Shown one piece after another: positions 1 to 8,587 of a stretch of DNA of 64,000 bases. Each line of letters opens with the position of its first letter. Positions within the stretch are counted from its first letter, which is position 1. The position numbers were made by a program, and so were the translations under genes. Origin of the DNA: CALMKX01 sp036274895 (lineage in GTDB: Bacteria > Acidobacteriota > Thermoanaerobaculia > Multivoradales > SZUA-115); NCBI GenBank assembly GCA_036274895.1, contig DASUEU010000058.1, forward strand, positions 62,001-126,000, read 5' to 3'. Under the pieces are notes generated by a model. It was not told the origin of the DNA, did no database searches, and was given only the letters and a program-made list of their open reading frames with translations.

Positions 1-1
1 C

Positions 2-1819
2 CAGGAGATCTTCTTCGCGGTCATCGCCACCACCCTGGCGTTGGTGGGGGTGTTCCTGCCGATCCTCTTCGTGGGGGGGCTGACCGGCCGGCTGTTCCGG
101 GAGTTCGGCGTCACCCTGGCCGGGGCGGTGGCGATCTCGGCCTTCGTGGCCCTCTCGCTCACCCCCATGCTCTCGACCCGGCTGCTCAAGCGCCGAGAGA
201 AGCACTCGTGGTTCTACCGGGTCACCGAGCCCTTCTTCGAGGGGCTTTCTCGCGGCTACCGCTCCAGCCTGGAGCGCTTCCTGGTCCATCGCTGGCTGGC
301 CTGGCCGGTGCTCGGCCTCTGCCTCGGGGCGATCGTCTACTTCTGGCTGACCCTGCCCAAGGAGCTCGCGCCGCTCGAGGACCGCAGCTCGATCCGCATG
401 ACCTCGCGGGCTCCCGAGGGCGCCACTTACAGCTTCATGGACAGCTTCACCGACGAGCTGGTGGCCGTGGTGGCCGGCGAGGTGCCCCCTGCCGAGCGGC
501 GCAACCTGATCTCGGTGACTGCTCCCGGCTTCGGCGCATCCTCGGCCGCGAACTCGAGCTTCGTGCGCATCGCGTTGGTCGATCCCGGCGAGCGAGCGCG
601 CAGCCAGCAGGAGATCGCCGCTGCGCTCGAGGCGCGAGCGCGCCGGCTCACCGATGCGCGCACCTTCGTCACCCAGGAGCCGACCATCGCCGTGGGACAG
701 CGCCGCGGCCTGCCCATCGAGTTCGTGCTCCAGGCCCCGGACATCGCCAAGCTCGAACGCATCCTGCCCACCTTCCTCGCCGAAGCGGGGACCGATCCCA
801 CCTTCACCTTCGTCGACGTCGACCTCAAGTTCAACAAGCCCGAGCTGACGCTGTCGATCGATCGCGACCGCGCCCGCGACCTCGGCGTCTCAGCCCTGGC
901 GATCGGCCAGGTCCTGCAGCTCGCCTTCTCCGAGCAGCGCCTCGGCTATTTCATCTTCGACGGCAAGCAGTACGAGATCCTCTCCGAGGTCGCTGCCGAC
1001 CGCCGTGACGAGACCGTCGACGTGAAGAACCTCTACGTGCGCGCCGGGGACGGCCGCCCGATCCAGCTCGACCGCCTGATCACCGTCAAGGAGGAGTCCC
1101 GGCCGCCGCAGCTCTACCGCTTCGACCGCTGGGTGTCGGCCACCGTCTCGGCCAACCTCGCCCCGGGCAAGACGATCGGCGACGGCATCGAGGCCATGGA
1201 GGCGATCGCCGGGCGGGTGCTCGACGACAGCTACCGCACCGCCCTTTCCGGCCAGTCACGGGACTTCCAGGAAAGCTCGGGGAGCCTGCTCTTCGTCTTC
1301 GTGCTGGCGGGCCTGTTGATCTATCTCGTGCTGGCCGCGCAGTTCGAGAGCTTCAGCGATTCGGTGGTGATCCTGCTGACCGTGCCGCTGGCGGCTGCCA
1401 GCGCGTTGTTCTCGCTGTGGTACGCCGGTCAGACCCTCAACATCTTCAGCCAGATCGGCATGATCATGTTGATCGGTCTGGTGACCAAGAACGGCATCCT
1501 GATCGTCGAGTTCGCCAACCAGCGCCAGGATGCCGGGCTGCCGAAGGGGCAAGCGGTGCTCGAGGGAGCTTCGGCCCGCCTGCGCCCGGTGCTGATGACG
1601 ACGCTCTCGACGGCCCTGGGCATCCTGCCCGTGGCCCTGTCCCTGGGAGCCGGCTCCGAGAGCCGCATGCCGATGGGGGTGGCGGTCTTGGGCGGGCTGA
1701 CCTTCGGCACGCTGCTCGCGCTCTACCTGATCCCCGCCTTCTATACCTTCCTGTCGCGCGACCGCAGCCGCCGGCGCGCCGCGCAAGCCCTCGACGAGAG
1801 GGCGGATCGGGCCGCCTGA
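2..1819 (+). CDS. RND efflux transporter, inner-membrane subunit (C-terminal part)
   Basis: This is the 3' part of a resistance-nodulation-division pump of the HAE1/AcrB type, a proton-driven trimeric exporter that works with a periplasmic adaptor and an outer-membrane channel. The open frame runs in from the window edge, so the N-terminal half is missing. Visible features are the segment IATTLALVGVFLPILFVGGL, typical of the TM4-TM6 bundle, a periplasmic porter/docking region (about residues 110-430) and the C-terminal TM block with the motif GLVTKNGILIVEFANQ. No adaptor gene is in the window; it probably lies upstream. The substrate cannot be told. The family call is secure. Confidence 0.93.
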   Translation, partial: QEIFFAVIATTLALVGVFLPILFVGGLTGRLFREFGVTLAGAVAISAFVALSLTPMLSTRLLKRREKHSWFYRVTEPFFEGLSRGYRSSLERFLVHRWLAWPVLGLCLGAIVYFWLTLPKELAPLEDRSSIRMTSRAPEGATYSFMDSFTDELVAVVAGEVPPAERRNLISVTAPGFGASSAANSSFVRIALVDPGERARSQQEIAAALEARARRLTDARTFVTQEPTIAVGQRRGLPIEFVLQAPDIAKLERILPTFLAEAGTDPTFTFVDVDLKFNKPELTLSIDRDRARDLGVSALAIGQVLQLAFSEQRLGYFIFDGKQYEILSEVAADRRDETVDVKNLYVRAGDGRPIQLDRLITVKEESRPPQLYRFDRWVSATVSANLAPGKTIGDGIEAMEAIAGRVLDDSYRTALSGQSRDFQESSGSLLFVFVLAGLLIYLVLAAQFESFSDSVVILLTVPLAAASALFSLWYAGQTLNIFSQIGMIMLIGLVTKNGILIVEFANQRQDAGLPKGQAVLEGASARLRPVLMTTLSTALGILPVALSLGAGSESRMPMGVAVLGGLTFGTLLALYLIPAFYTFLSRDRSRRRAAQALDERADRAA

Positions 1820-1838
1820 AAGACCAGGCCGCCTGACG

Positions 1839-1872
1839 AAAAAACGCCCCGCGGCCTCTCGGCAGCGGGGCG
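1839..1872 (-). terminator. Rho-independent terminator of the cold-shock gene
   Basis: An 8-bp GC stem (1845-1852 with 1865-1872) is followed, on the minus strand, by a run of six T (complement of 1839-1844). It sits about 35 nt past the stop of the minus-strand cold-shock gene. On the plus strand the hairpin lacks a T-run, so it is mainly a minus-strand terminator. Confidence 0.8.
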
Positions 1873-1906
1873 TCGAAAAATCGGAAGTGGAAATGCGACG
1901 CGGCGG

Positions 1907-2110
1907 TTACGCGCGCACGACGTTGCGGGCTTGTGGACCCTTCGGCCCGTCACCCACCTCGAAGGCGACCTGGTCCCCCTCGGCCAGACTGCGGAAGCCC
2001 TCCTGGGCGATCGCGGTGTAGTGCACGAAGACGTCCGGGCCGTTCTCCCGAGAGATGAACCCGTAACCCTTCGCGTCGTTGAACCACTTGACGGTTCCCT
2101 TCTCAGCCAT
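1907..2110 (-). CDS. Cold-shock protein (CspA family)
   Basis: A 67-residue single cold-shock domain, the normal family length. The RNP1-like motif KGYGFISRE and RNP2-like motif DVFVHYTAI, which bind single-stranded RNA or DNA, are both present, and the N-terminus GTVKWFNDAKG is typical. The protein likely acts as an RNA chaperone in the cytoplasm. An AGGAG lies a few bases before the ATG. The gene stands alone, with about 300 nt of upstream sequence shared with no other start, and ends at a strong hairpin terminator. The long 5' region could carry a structured leader as in other csp genes, but I cannot show a fold. Confidence 0.96.
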   Translation of the reverse strand: MAEKGTVKWFNDAKGYGFISRENGPDVFVHYTAIAQEGFRSLAEGDQVAFEVGDGPKGPQARNVVRA

Positions 2111-2408
2111 ACCTACTCCTAGTACTTCTGATGCTGTTGACGTTCACCACGCTGCGGCTGAGCCGGGCGCGGCAGGTTTGCCTCCTCGGCGGAGGCGAAA
2201 AGAGCGATGGAGGGAGCTAGCTTCACGGGACGAGATTCGGGTCGGGGGGATGGGGCGTGCAGGTATATCGTCGAAGAAGTGCGAGGCCCGAAGCGCCTGA
2301 ATTCCAGGGCGACCCGGAAGCTCCTTTTTTGGACGGGCGCAGCATAGCAGGATCTTGCTAGTCCTGCAACAGGAACGTACCGGGGAGACATGGGATCACC
2401 GTCGCGGC

Positions 2409-3386
2409 TCAGGCCGCCGAGCGCACCGGCTCCTCCTCCACCACCTTCGGCCGCGAGCGATCGACGCTCCCCCAGGTCACCAGGACCACCGAGACGATGA
2501 TCAGCAGGGCCGCCACCAGGGTGGCGCTGGACACCTGCTCGTCCGCCAGCCACCAGCCGAGGAACACGGCCACCATCGGATTGACGAAGGCGTAGGTGGC
2601 CACCAGGGTCGGGGCCGTGGTGCGCACCAGGAAGTTGTAGGCGAGGAAGCCGATCAGCGCGCCGACGAAGATCAAGTAGGCGAGGGCCGCGAGGGAGCGA
2701 GCCGACACCTCCGCCAGAGAGACCTGCCCCCATTCGCCGGCCAGAGCGCCCATCACGGTGAGGATCAGGCCCCCGGCGAGCATCTGCATGCCGCTCGAGA
2801 GCAGGATGGACCGTGGCAGGTTGCCGCTGCGGGCCGCCAGCGAGCCACAGGCCCAGGCCAGCGAGCCCAAAACCACCACGATCACCGAGGGCAGATGCTG
2901 GATGGTCCCCTCCACCCCCGGAGCGGCCAGCAACGCGGCTCCGCTGAAACCGAACAGCATGCCCACGACGGCGAGCGGGCGCGGCCGCTCCGTCCTGGAG
3001 GTGAGGGCCAGCACGATCACGACCCACAAGGGCTCGGTGGCGACCAGGAGGGCCACCAGGCCCGAGGCCACGTGTTGCTCGGCCCAGACCACCGCACCGT
3101 TGCCGCCCGCGAAGAGGAGCCCACCGACCAGGGCCGCCGCTCCCCACTGCCTGAGCGAGGGCGCCGACTCGCCGCGCAGCCGAGCCCAGACCAGCAACAG
3201 CGTCGCCACGGCCAGGAAGCGCACGGCCGCCATGGTGAAGCCGGGAAGGGTCTCGATGGCGATGCGGATGGCGAGGAAGGTCGAGCCCCAGATCACGTAG
3301 ACCGCGGCGAAGGCCAGGACCTGCTTGAGACGGAACGCTGCGCTGTGGCTCAGGACGGCCTCCCCTTGAGCCGGCGAGCGTACCAC
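2409..3386 (-). CDS. EamA/DMT-superfamily transporter (YedA-like)
   Basis: A 325-residue membrane protein with two EamA repeats, giving about ten TM helices. The N-terminal repeat has the segment VIWGSTFLAIRIAIE and the loop WAEQHVASGLVALL, characteristic of drug/metabolite transporters of the YedA/RhaT group. The second repeat begins near residue 165. These proteins export small metabolites; the substrate is not evident. The start is a GTG that lies inside the 3' end of the upstream CHAT gene (37-nt overlap), so the two may be co-transcribed; a slightly later start would remove the overlap. The C-terminal tail is charged and cytoplasmic. Confidence 0.9.
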   Translation of the reverse strand: MVRSPAQGEAVLSHSAAFRLKQVLAFAAVYVIWGSTFLAIRIAIETLPGFTMAAVRFLAVATLLLVWARLRGESAPSLRQWGAAALVGGLLFAGGNGAVVWAEQHVASGLVALLVATEPLWVVIVLALTSRTERPRPLAVVGMLFGFSGAALLAAPGVEGTIQHLPSVIVVVLGSLAWACGSLAARSGNLPRSILLSSGMQMLAGGLILTVMGALAGEWGQVSLAEVSARSLAALAYLIFVGALIGFLAYNFLVRTTAPTLVATYAFVNPMVAVFLGWWLADEQVSSATLVAALLIIVSVVLVTWGSVDRSRPKVVEEEPVRSAA

Positions 3387-6091
3387 CAGCTCAGGGGAGC
3401 GAGAGCGCAGAGGCCGAGGCCCAGAACGGCCAGAATCGAGGGGGCGGGACCACGGCCCTGAGGCTGGACCGAGCCGCCGGGAAGGGGTGCGATCGAGCCG
3501 TTGCCCACCACCACCAGGCCGGCCCAGCCGTAGGCGGGTGAGCCGGCACGATCCGCCTGCGCCGCGGAGAGGGCCGCCGCGAGGCTCTCACCCTCGGAGA
3601 GATGGCGATAGAAGTGGTCGAAGAAGGCGTTGGCCTCGTCATCGCGCAGCGGCCAGAGGCTCGCGACCACCGCGTGGGCCCCGGCCTCGAAGAAGGCGCG
3701 GGCGAGCCCGATCACTCCTTCGCCGCGCACGATCTGGCCCGAGGCGGTGCGGCAGGAGGCGAGCACCACGACCTTGCCGCGCAGGTCGAGGCGGGCGATG
3801 TCTCGCGCCTCGAGCCAGCCATCCTCCCCCGCCGCCCCGGGCGCCAGCAGGATGCGCGAGCGCTCGGGGTTCTCGGCGTCGAGCACGGCGTGGGCGGCGA
3901 AGTGGACCAGGCCGAAGGGCTCGAGGACCTTCTCCTGCTTGAAGAATGCCTCGGAGGCCTCGGCACCGATCCGCAGCCGGCTGCCGGTGTCGAAGCGCGC
4001 CAGCACACCCTTGCCTTCCCGGCGCGCGCCGGGCAGGGGACCGAGGTCGAGGTGGTCAGCACCCGCGGCCTTGGCCGCGGCGGCGACCTCCTGCGGGTTG
4101 ACCGGGTCGGCCAGGATCAGTGCGGCACGCGCGGTGTGCGAAGCCCCCTGGTTGCGCCAGCGCCACCAGAGGGTGGCGGAGGGCGCGAAGGAGAGCTCGT
4201 AGCGGGTGCCGACGGGCTCGGCGCCTCCCGGGGCACGGAGGGCCGCGAAGGGGAGCTCGTGGAGGGCGTCGTCGGCCACCAGGACCAGTCGCTTGACGCC
4301 CGGCGGCAGCTCCTGCAACGGCCGCTCGAGGAGTTGGCGATAGAGGGCCTCGGCGGCCTGGGCCTCGGAGCCGTCCCGCCGGGGGAAGAAGCCGTTGAAC
4401 ATCCGCACGGCGCTGCGCAGCTTCTCCCGCGAGGGCAAGCGGTAGGGACGGGCAGAGTCCCGCGTGACCACCAGCACCCAGGCCCCGCCCGCGGGCCGGC
4501 CGGCGATGTCCTGCCAGGGGGCGACCAGGAAGGCGAGGAGGGCCTCGTCCGCGCCGAGGGCATCCTGAACCTGCGCCAGGGAGGCCAGTTCCGGCGCCGA
4601 CACAGCGCCCCCTTCCGCCGCAGCGCCCAAAGTCTCGTGCAGCACGCGAGCCCGCAGCAGCTCCCCGGCTCTGAAGGCAGCCTCGGCGGCGCCGGGCTGG
4701 CTGCCCTCCGTGGCTTCCAAGAGCCGACCTGCCAGCCAGTAGTAGGGCAGGGTCCAGGTGGAGAAGACGCCCATTCGGCCGGTGTTGCTCCTCTGCTGGT
4801 CGCGAATGGTCTCGATGGCTGCGAGGGCCTCGAAGGAGCGAGTGACTGCTTGCTCCGAGTATCCCAGCCCCCAAGCAGCCTGGAGGCAGGCAATCTGAGA
4901 AAACGGGATCAATCCAATGTCCTTACTGGGGAGGATCAACACCAGGGCATGGTCCGCTTCCCGCTGTGCTGCGACCGGATCCGCCGGGATGGCGAGCCGC
5001 GCCTTGAGGCTGAGGCAATAGCCCTTGATGTCGTCGCGCGCGATCTCCTCAACAATCCTCAGGCACTCCTCGACGTGCCGGGCGGCCAGCCTTGGCTGCT
5101 CCACGAGCCCCAGCATCCAGTGCACTTGAGCGACAGTGATCTGCGCGCCGGCAGCTTTGGCTGCTTCGAGCGCTGACAGTAGAGAGCGACGCAACTCCTC
5201 GACTTCGCTCTGACGCGGTTCATCGAGCAACCTCTCCAGCCTCGAGAGAGCGATGCCGTAGCGAGCTGTGGAGAGAATACGCCTGTCCCCCAAACGGATA
5301 GCCAGCTCGGCCAATCGGTGGTAAGTACTTTCAGCTTGGTCCAGGCGACCCAGCTCGAACGCAATGTTGGCCACTGCGCGGAGGGAGTGCTTGGTGACGT
5401 GGCTGGAGCTGTCAGGCAGCGACTCTTGCAGGGCAGCTTGCGCGAGCTGAAGAGCCTGTTCCAGATCCCTCTTCTCGTCGAAGAGCTGTAGCGCATGAGC
5501 GTTGTTGGCGCGCGCGCGGAGCTCCGGGTCGTTCGACTTCGCCGCCAACTCGCTCATTCGTGCAATCTCAACCCATACAGCGCGCGTCTCTCGAGCGAGT
5601 GCTAGCCGCCACTGCAAGTTGGTGCTAGCGATCAGTTCGCCTCTGATCTCCCCCCGGTCAAAGAACATCGTGGCGGCTCGGCGATACGCCGCGATCGCTT
5701 CGTCTCCGCTCAGGTAGTGACCATGGTACAGCTCCAACCATGGATCGGATTCGCCGGCCTGGCTTAGGATTGCGCGGACCGCTTCGAGGGTCAGCCCGTA
5801 CAACGCTGGAACCTGGACTCCGAGATTCCAGAAGCAAGCTGCCGCCTCCTCCGTTCCTGGCCGACGCTCGTATAGGTCTCGGCAGGAGTCGAGACTGGTC
5901 CTGGTACCTCCGCTTGCCTGCGCCGCCGAAGGGCATCCGTCAGCAATCAAGCAAACCAGCCCGGTGACGGCCACAAGCCTGTAAACCCAGCCCGCCGGCA
6001 AGAGCCCCCGCTCTCCACGCAGCATGGTCGGCCTGCTGTGGCAGCCCGATGTGGAGGGAGCCAGAGTCATCTGTGCATACCGGCGGGCCAT
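3350..6091 (-). CDS. Exported or membrane-anchored TPR-CHAT caspase-like protease
   Basis: A large protein (913 aa from the first ATG; a later ATG at 6025 gives a cleaner signal peptide of about 40 residues). The middle is alpha-helical TPR-like repeats (about 120-500). The C-terminus is a CHAT domain, a clan CD cysteine peptidase, with His in HFAAHAVLD (near residue 732) and Cys in VLASCRTAS (near 780), followed by GVIGLARAFFEAGAHAVVASLW, abridged here to its key residues. A final TM helix ends in basic residues, which suggests membrane anchoring. It is last in a run with an ECF sigma factor, an anti-sigma and a small protein. The TPR half is visibly AT-richer than the CHAT half, which may mean a chimeric history. 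Target unknown. Confidence 0.9.
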   Translation of the reverse strand: MARRYAQMTLAPSTSGCHSRPTMLRGERGLLPAGWVYRLVAVTGLVCLIADGCPSAAQASGGTRTSLDSCRDLYERRPGTEEAAACFWNLGVQVPALYGLTLEAVRAILSQAGESDPWLELYHGHYLSGDEAIAAYRRAATMFFDRGEIRGELIASTNLQWRLALARETRAVWVEIARMSELAAKSNDPELRARANNAHALQLFDEKRDLEQALQLAQAALQESLPDSSSHVTKHSLRAVANIAFELGRLDQAESTYHRLAELAIRLGDRRILSTARYGIALSRLERLLDEPRQSEVEELRRSLLSALEAAKAAGAQITVAQVHWMLGLVEQPRLAARHVEECLRIVEEIARDDIKGYCLSLKARLAIPADPVAAQREADHALVLILPSKDIGLIPFSQIACLQAAWGLGYSEQAVTRSFEALAAIETIRDQQRSNTGRMGVFSTWTLPYYWLAGRLLEATEGSQPGAAEAAFRAGELLRARVLHETLGAAAEGGAVSAPELASLAQVQDALGADEALLAFLVAPWQDIAGRPAGGAWVLVVTRDSARPYRLPSREKLRSAVRMFNGFFPRRDGSEAQAAEALYRQLLERPLQELPPGVKRLVLVADDALHELPFAALRAPGGAEPVGTRYELSFAPSATLWWRWRNQGASHTARAALILADPVNPQEVAAAAKAAGADHLDLGPLPGARREGKGVLARFDTGSRLRIGAEASEAFFKQEKVLEPFGLVHFAAHAVLDAENPERSRILLAPGAAGEDGWLEARDIARLDLRGKVVVLASCRTASGQIVRGEGVIGLARAFFEAGAHAVVASLWPLRDDEANAFFDHFYRHLSEGESLAAALSAAQADRAGSPAYGWAGLVVVGNGSIAPLPGGSVQPQGRGPAPSILAVLGLGLCALAPLSWWYARRLKGRPS

Positions 6092-6206
6092 CGGTACCTG
6101 AACCTGAGTCGCAGCTAATTTCCCGGCTCAGCGCACACATCGTCCCGGTTCAGGCCATGCTGAACCCAAGAAGGCATGTCGAACTGAGCGCCGCAAGCGG
6201 AAGAGA

Positions 6207-6515
6207 TCACCCAGCACTGGGGCGCCTCTTCGGTCTCAGCTTCTTTGCAGTCACAGGCGGCCTGGACTTCAGCAGAGTGTAGCTCGGTGTCGGGACAGCC
6301 GGTGAATCCAGTGCGTCATTGAGCGTAGCACTGGGCTGGTACGGCCCCCCAGGATCCTTGTCCTGAGCTGCGCCGCCCCTCGTTGGATCCCTCTCCGTGT
6401 CCTCGCCCTCCTTCTCGGCGTCGCCCGGCAGTCGCGACAGGCCGACCACCTGCAACCGAGCTGTCTGCACGTCGTCGATCGCTTCAACGGTCTGGCGCTT
6501 TCGCTTGGTGCTCAT
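6207..6515 (-). CDS. Small disordered charged protein upstream of the CHAT protease
   Basis: A 102-residue protein I do not recognise. A perfect AGGAGG lies 5 nt before the second of two adjacent ATG codons (6515), which supports translation there. It starts with a basic cluster (STKRKRQ), has an acidic/Gly-Pro-rich middle, and ends with a very basic tail (KKLRPKRRPS). No TM segment, signal or Cys is seen. It lies between the anti-sigma gene and the TPR-CHAT gene on the same strand. Its position makes it a candidate substrate or regulator of the protease, but that is inference only. Confidence 0.6.
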   Translation of the reverse strand: MSTKRKRQTVEAIDDVQTARLQVVGLSRLPGDAEKEGEDTERDPTRGGAAQDKDPGGPYQPSATLNDALDSPAVPTPSYTLLKSRPPVTAKKLRPKRRPSAG

Positions 6516-6726
6516 CATACCCTCCTAGATTGCTTTGACACGCGGGAGACGACGCCACGGAGGCCTTGCCTGTGACCGACGTGCCATCGCTCCGCGTCCC
6601 AACACCCCATAACTTTGGAAGTCCACCCTCTACTACAGACGGACGTGCCGCACAATTCCCCTCACTCCAACCCGGATTCGGGTGGAAAGAGGGGCCGCTG
6701 CCTCGTCTGGCCTCCGGGAGAGCTGG

Positions 6727-7395
6727 CTACTCGAGTCGGGTGGAGAAGGTCCTGGAGCTGCGCAGGTTGCCGTCGGCGAAGTGGGCCGTGACTTGCCAGG
6801 TGATCTCGGCGCCGGCTGGGAGACCGGCGAGCGCGGCTGCCGGCAGGTGTATCTCGGGGGTGGTCAGGCCCCGCTGGTTCAGCAGCTCGGTCAGGTCCGG
6901 AGTCGCCACCACGAGGTCGTAGGAGCTCGCGCCTGGCACGGCCTTCCAGCGCAGGACCGGGTCCTCCCGAGACAGGCGAGCATCGGCCGGGACCAGGGAC
7001 TCGATGGCCAGCTCGCCGCCGCGTTCGACCTGGCCGCGGTCGAGAGGGCCCTGGAGGAGGAAGACCACACCCGCCGAGAGCAGCAGAAGCGCAGCCGCCG
7101 GCACCAGGACCGCGGGGCGCAGGCCCTGCAGCAGACGACGCCACAGGGGCTCGGGCTCGCGCACCACCGGCGGCCGGGAATGAGCCTCGAAGGCCCGCCA
7201 GTCTCGGGCGCAGGCCGGGCACTCGATGACGTGATCGACCACCCTGCGCAGGCTCGCCCCGCCGATCTGGCGGTGCGCCGCCTGCCACAGCCGTCTCGGA
7301 TGCGGGCACAGGCGAGGGTGCGGCCGCTCGCTGCCAACCGCGTCCAGGGCCGCTCTCAGGCGCATCAGCTCGGCCGGCTCGAAGTCCGTTCTCAT
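6727..7395 (-). CDS. Membrane anti-sigma factor with zinc-finger (ZAS-like) domain
   Basis: A 222-residue protein. The N-terminal cytoplasmic part has a zinc-binding pattern H-x3-C-x2-C (HVIECPAC, near residues 55-62) as in zf-HC2/ZAS anti-sigma factors, which bind and hold ECF sigma factors. One TM helix follows (about 94-115). The C-terminal exported domain of about 100 residues looks like a fibronectin-III or Ig-like fold, with repeated Trp/Tyr beta-strand patterns. Its start overlaps the sigma-factor stop by 4 nt, the classic sigma/anti-sigma arrangement. It probably transmits an envelope signal to the sigma factor. Strong family call; signal unknown. Confidence 0.85.
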   Translation of the reverse strand: MRTDFEPAELMRLRAALDAVGSERPHPRLCPHPRRLWQAAHRQIGGASLRRVVDHVIECPACARDWRAFEAHSRPPVVREPEPLWRRLLQGLRPAVLVPAAALLLLSAGVVFLLQGPLDRGQVERGGELAIESLVPADARLSREDPVLRWKAVPGASSYDLVVATPDLTELLNQRGLTTPEIHLPAAALAGLPAGAEITWQVTAHFADGNLRSSRTFSTRLE

Positions 7396-7937
7396 AGTTC
7401 CACCCCCTTGCTTTCCAGGCAGACGCGCAGGCGCTGTCGCCCTCGGGTGATGGCATTCTCGGCTTGTTTCTCGTTCCCGCCCATCTCTTTGGCAACCTCC
7501 GCGATGGTGTAACCCTGGATGCGCAACATCACCGCCTGGCGGTAGCTGCCGTGCAAAGCCCGCACGCAGTCGAGGAGATGCTTCCCCCGCTGCTTCCAGT
7601 CGGCCAGCTCATCCGGGCCGGCCGCGGGATCGATCCAGGTTGGCTCTGGCGGCGCGTCCGCTTCCTCCCAGACGCTCGGGTTGTCGGTCTTGAGGCCGCT
7701 GACCTTCCGGATCGCATCCCGGACGCCGTTGACCGCCGCCCTACCCAGATAGGACGCAGAAACCCGCCACTCCTCCTCATACCGCTCATGGATTTTGATC
7801 ACGCGGAGGAACACGTCCTGGTGGATGTCGTCCTCGTAGGCGGCGAGCCAGCCCGGGCAGTGACGGCGCACCCTGGCCCGGAGGACCTTGTCGATCCAGG
7901 CGAGATAGTCCGGCGGCAGGTCTCGACCGAGAGTCAT
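7392..7937 (-). CDS. ECF-type RNA polymerase sigma factor
   Basis: A 181-residue sigma-70 family protein with only regions 2 and 4. Region 2 is seen around DDIHQDVFLRVIKIHERYE (about 37-55) and SYLGRAAVNGVRDAIRK (about 62-78). Region 4 has the helix-turn-helix MLRIQGYTIAEVAKEMGG followed by AITRGRQRLR. Gene order is sigma, anti-sigma, small protein, CHAT protease, with a 4-nt overlap to the anti-sigma. It likely directs transcription of this operon and other targets, including perhaps itself. Confidence 0.92.
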   Translation of the reverse strand: MTLGRDLPPDYLAWIDKVLRARVRRHCPGWLAAYEDDIHQDVFLRVIKIHERYEEEWRVSASYLGRAAVNGVRDAIRKVSGLKTDNPSVWEEADAPPEPTWIDPAAGPDELADWKQRGKHLLDCVRALHGSYRQAVMLRIQGYTIAEVAKEMGGNEKQAENAITRGRQRLRVCLESKGVEL

Positions 7938-8027
7938 GACTGGGCGTCGAATGGGCCGCCGGAATGCTACATCGGCTGCGAGGCCCAGAGGACAAACTGC
8001 GCCGCTGAGGCCCGCTGACGCCGGGGC

Positions 8028-8504
8028 TCAGCGGAAGTAGCGCCAGCCCTTGAGGATGTCGGCTTCTTGGAGCACCAGGTCCGTGCCCTCGAGCCGGTGG
8101 GCCAGAGCGACCGGACGGCATCCCCCGCGGTCGTCGTTGACCTCCGAGAGGCGGCAGGTGCTCTCGCACTTGTTGTTGACCATCCAGCCTCCCTCGTGCC
8201 GGAAGCCGCGCTTGCGCCGGAAGTCGCTCTCCGCGGCGTCGAAGGCGACCTGCACGACCCCCTGCTCGTCGCGGCCGACGAAGAACTTCACTTCCTGGTT
8301 GCCGGGGTTGAGGAACCGGTAAAAGCGGACCTGGACGGGCTGCAGATCGGCGACCCCGATCCGCACTTGCCCGCTACGATCCGGGGAGACCTGCTCGTAG
8401 CGGCTCGCTCCCGCGCGCCCTTGGAGGAGGCGGGAGCCGAGCAACACGGCAGCGAAGAGAAAGGCGAAGAGGAGGACGGCGTGGTGGGGGCGTACGCGAG
8501 CCAT
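8028..8504 (-). CDS. DUF2318-like membrane-anchored protein with altered cysteines
   Basis: A 158-residue protein with one N-terminal TM helix (about 9-27) and a periplasmic domain. The stretch VQVAFDAAESDFRRKRGFR, then WMVNNKCESTC and GGCRPVAL, matches the DUF2318 pattern, which in other proteins carries paired CxxC-type cysteines for a metal or cofactor and is linked to iron uptake. Here the first Cys pair is replaced by Ala and Asp, while three later Cys remain. It is the last gene of the run with the CRTAC1 and pentaheme genes, 83 nt after CRTAC1, so an electron-transfer or metal role is plausible but unproven. Confidence 0.65.
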   Translation of the reverse strand: MARVRPHHAVLLFAFLFAAVLLGSRLLQGRAGASRYEQVSPDRSGQVRIGVADLQPVQVRFYRFLNPGNQEVKFFVGRDEQGVVQVAFDAAESDFRRKRGFRHEGGWMVNNKCESTCRLSEVNDDRGGCRPVALAHRLEGTDLVLQEADILKGWRYFR

Positions 8505-8587
8505 GGCTTCAGCCTACCAGTCCTGGGACCAGAGCCGCGAGCGGAACCGGCAGTCTCGATGGGGCGAGATCGCTCCGCGAAACCGGG

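Noticed and set aside
2119..3461. Long frames overlapping the EamA transporter on both strands
   Set aside because: Low-complexity composition; the transporter frame has clear TM helices and motifs.
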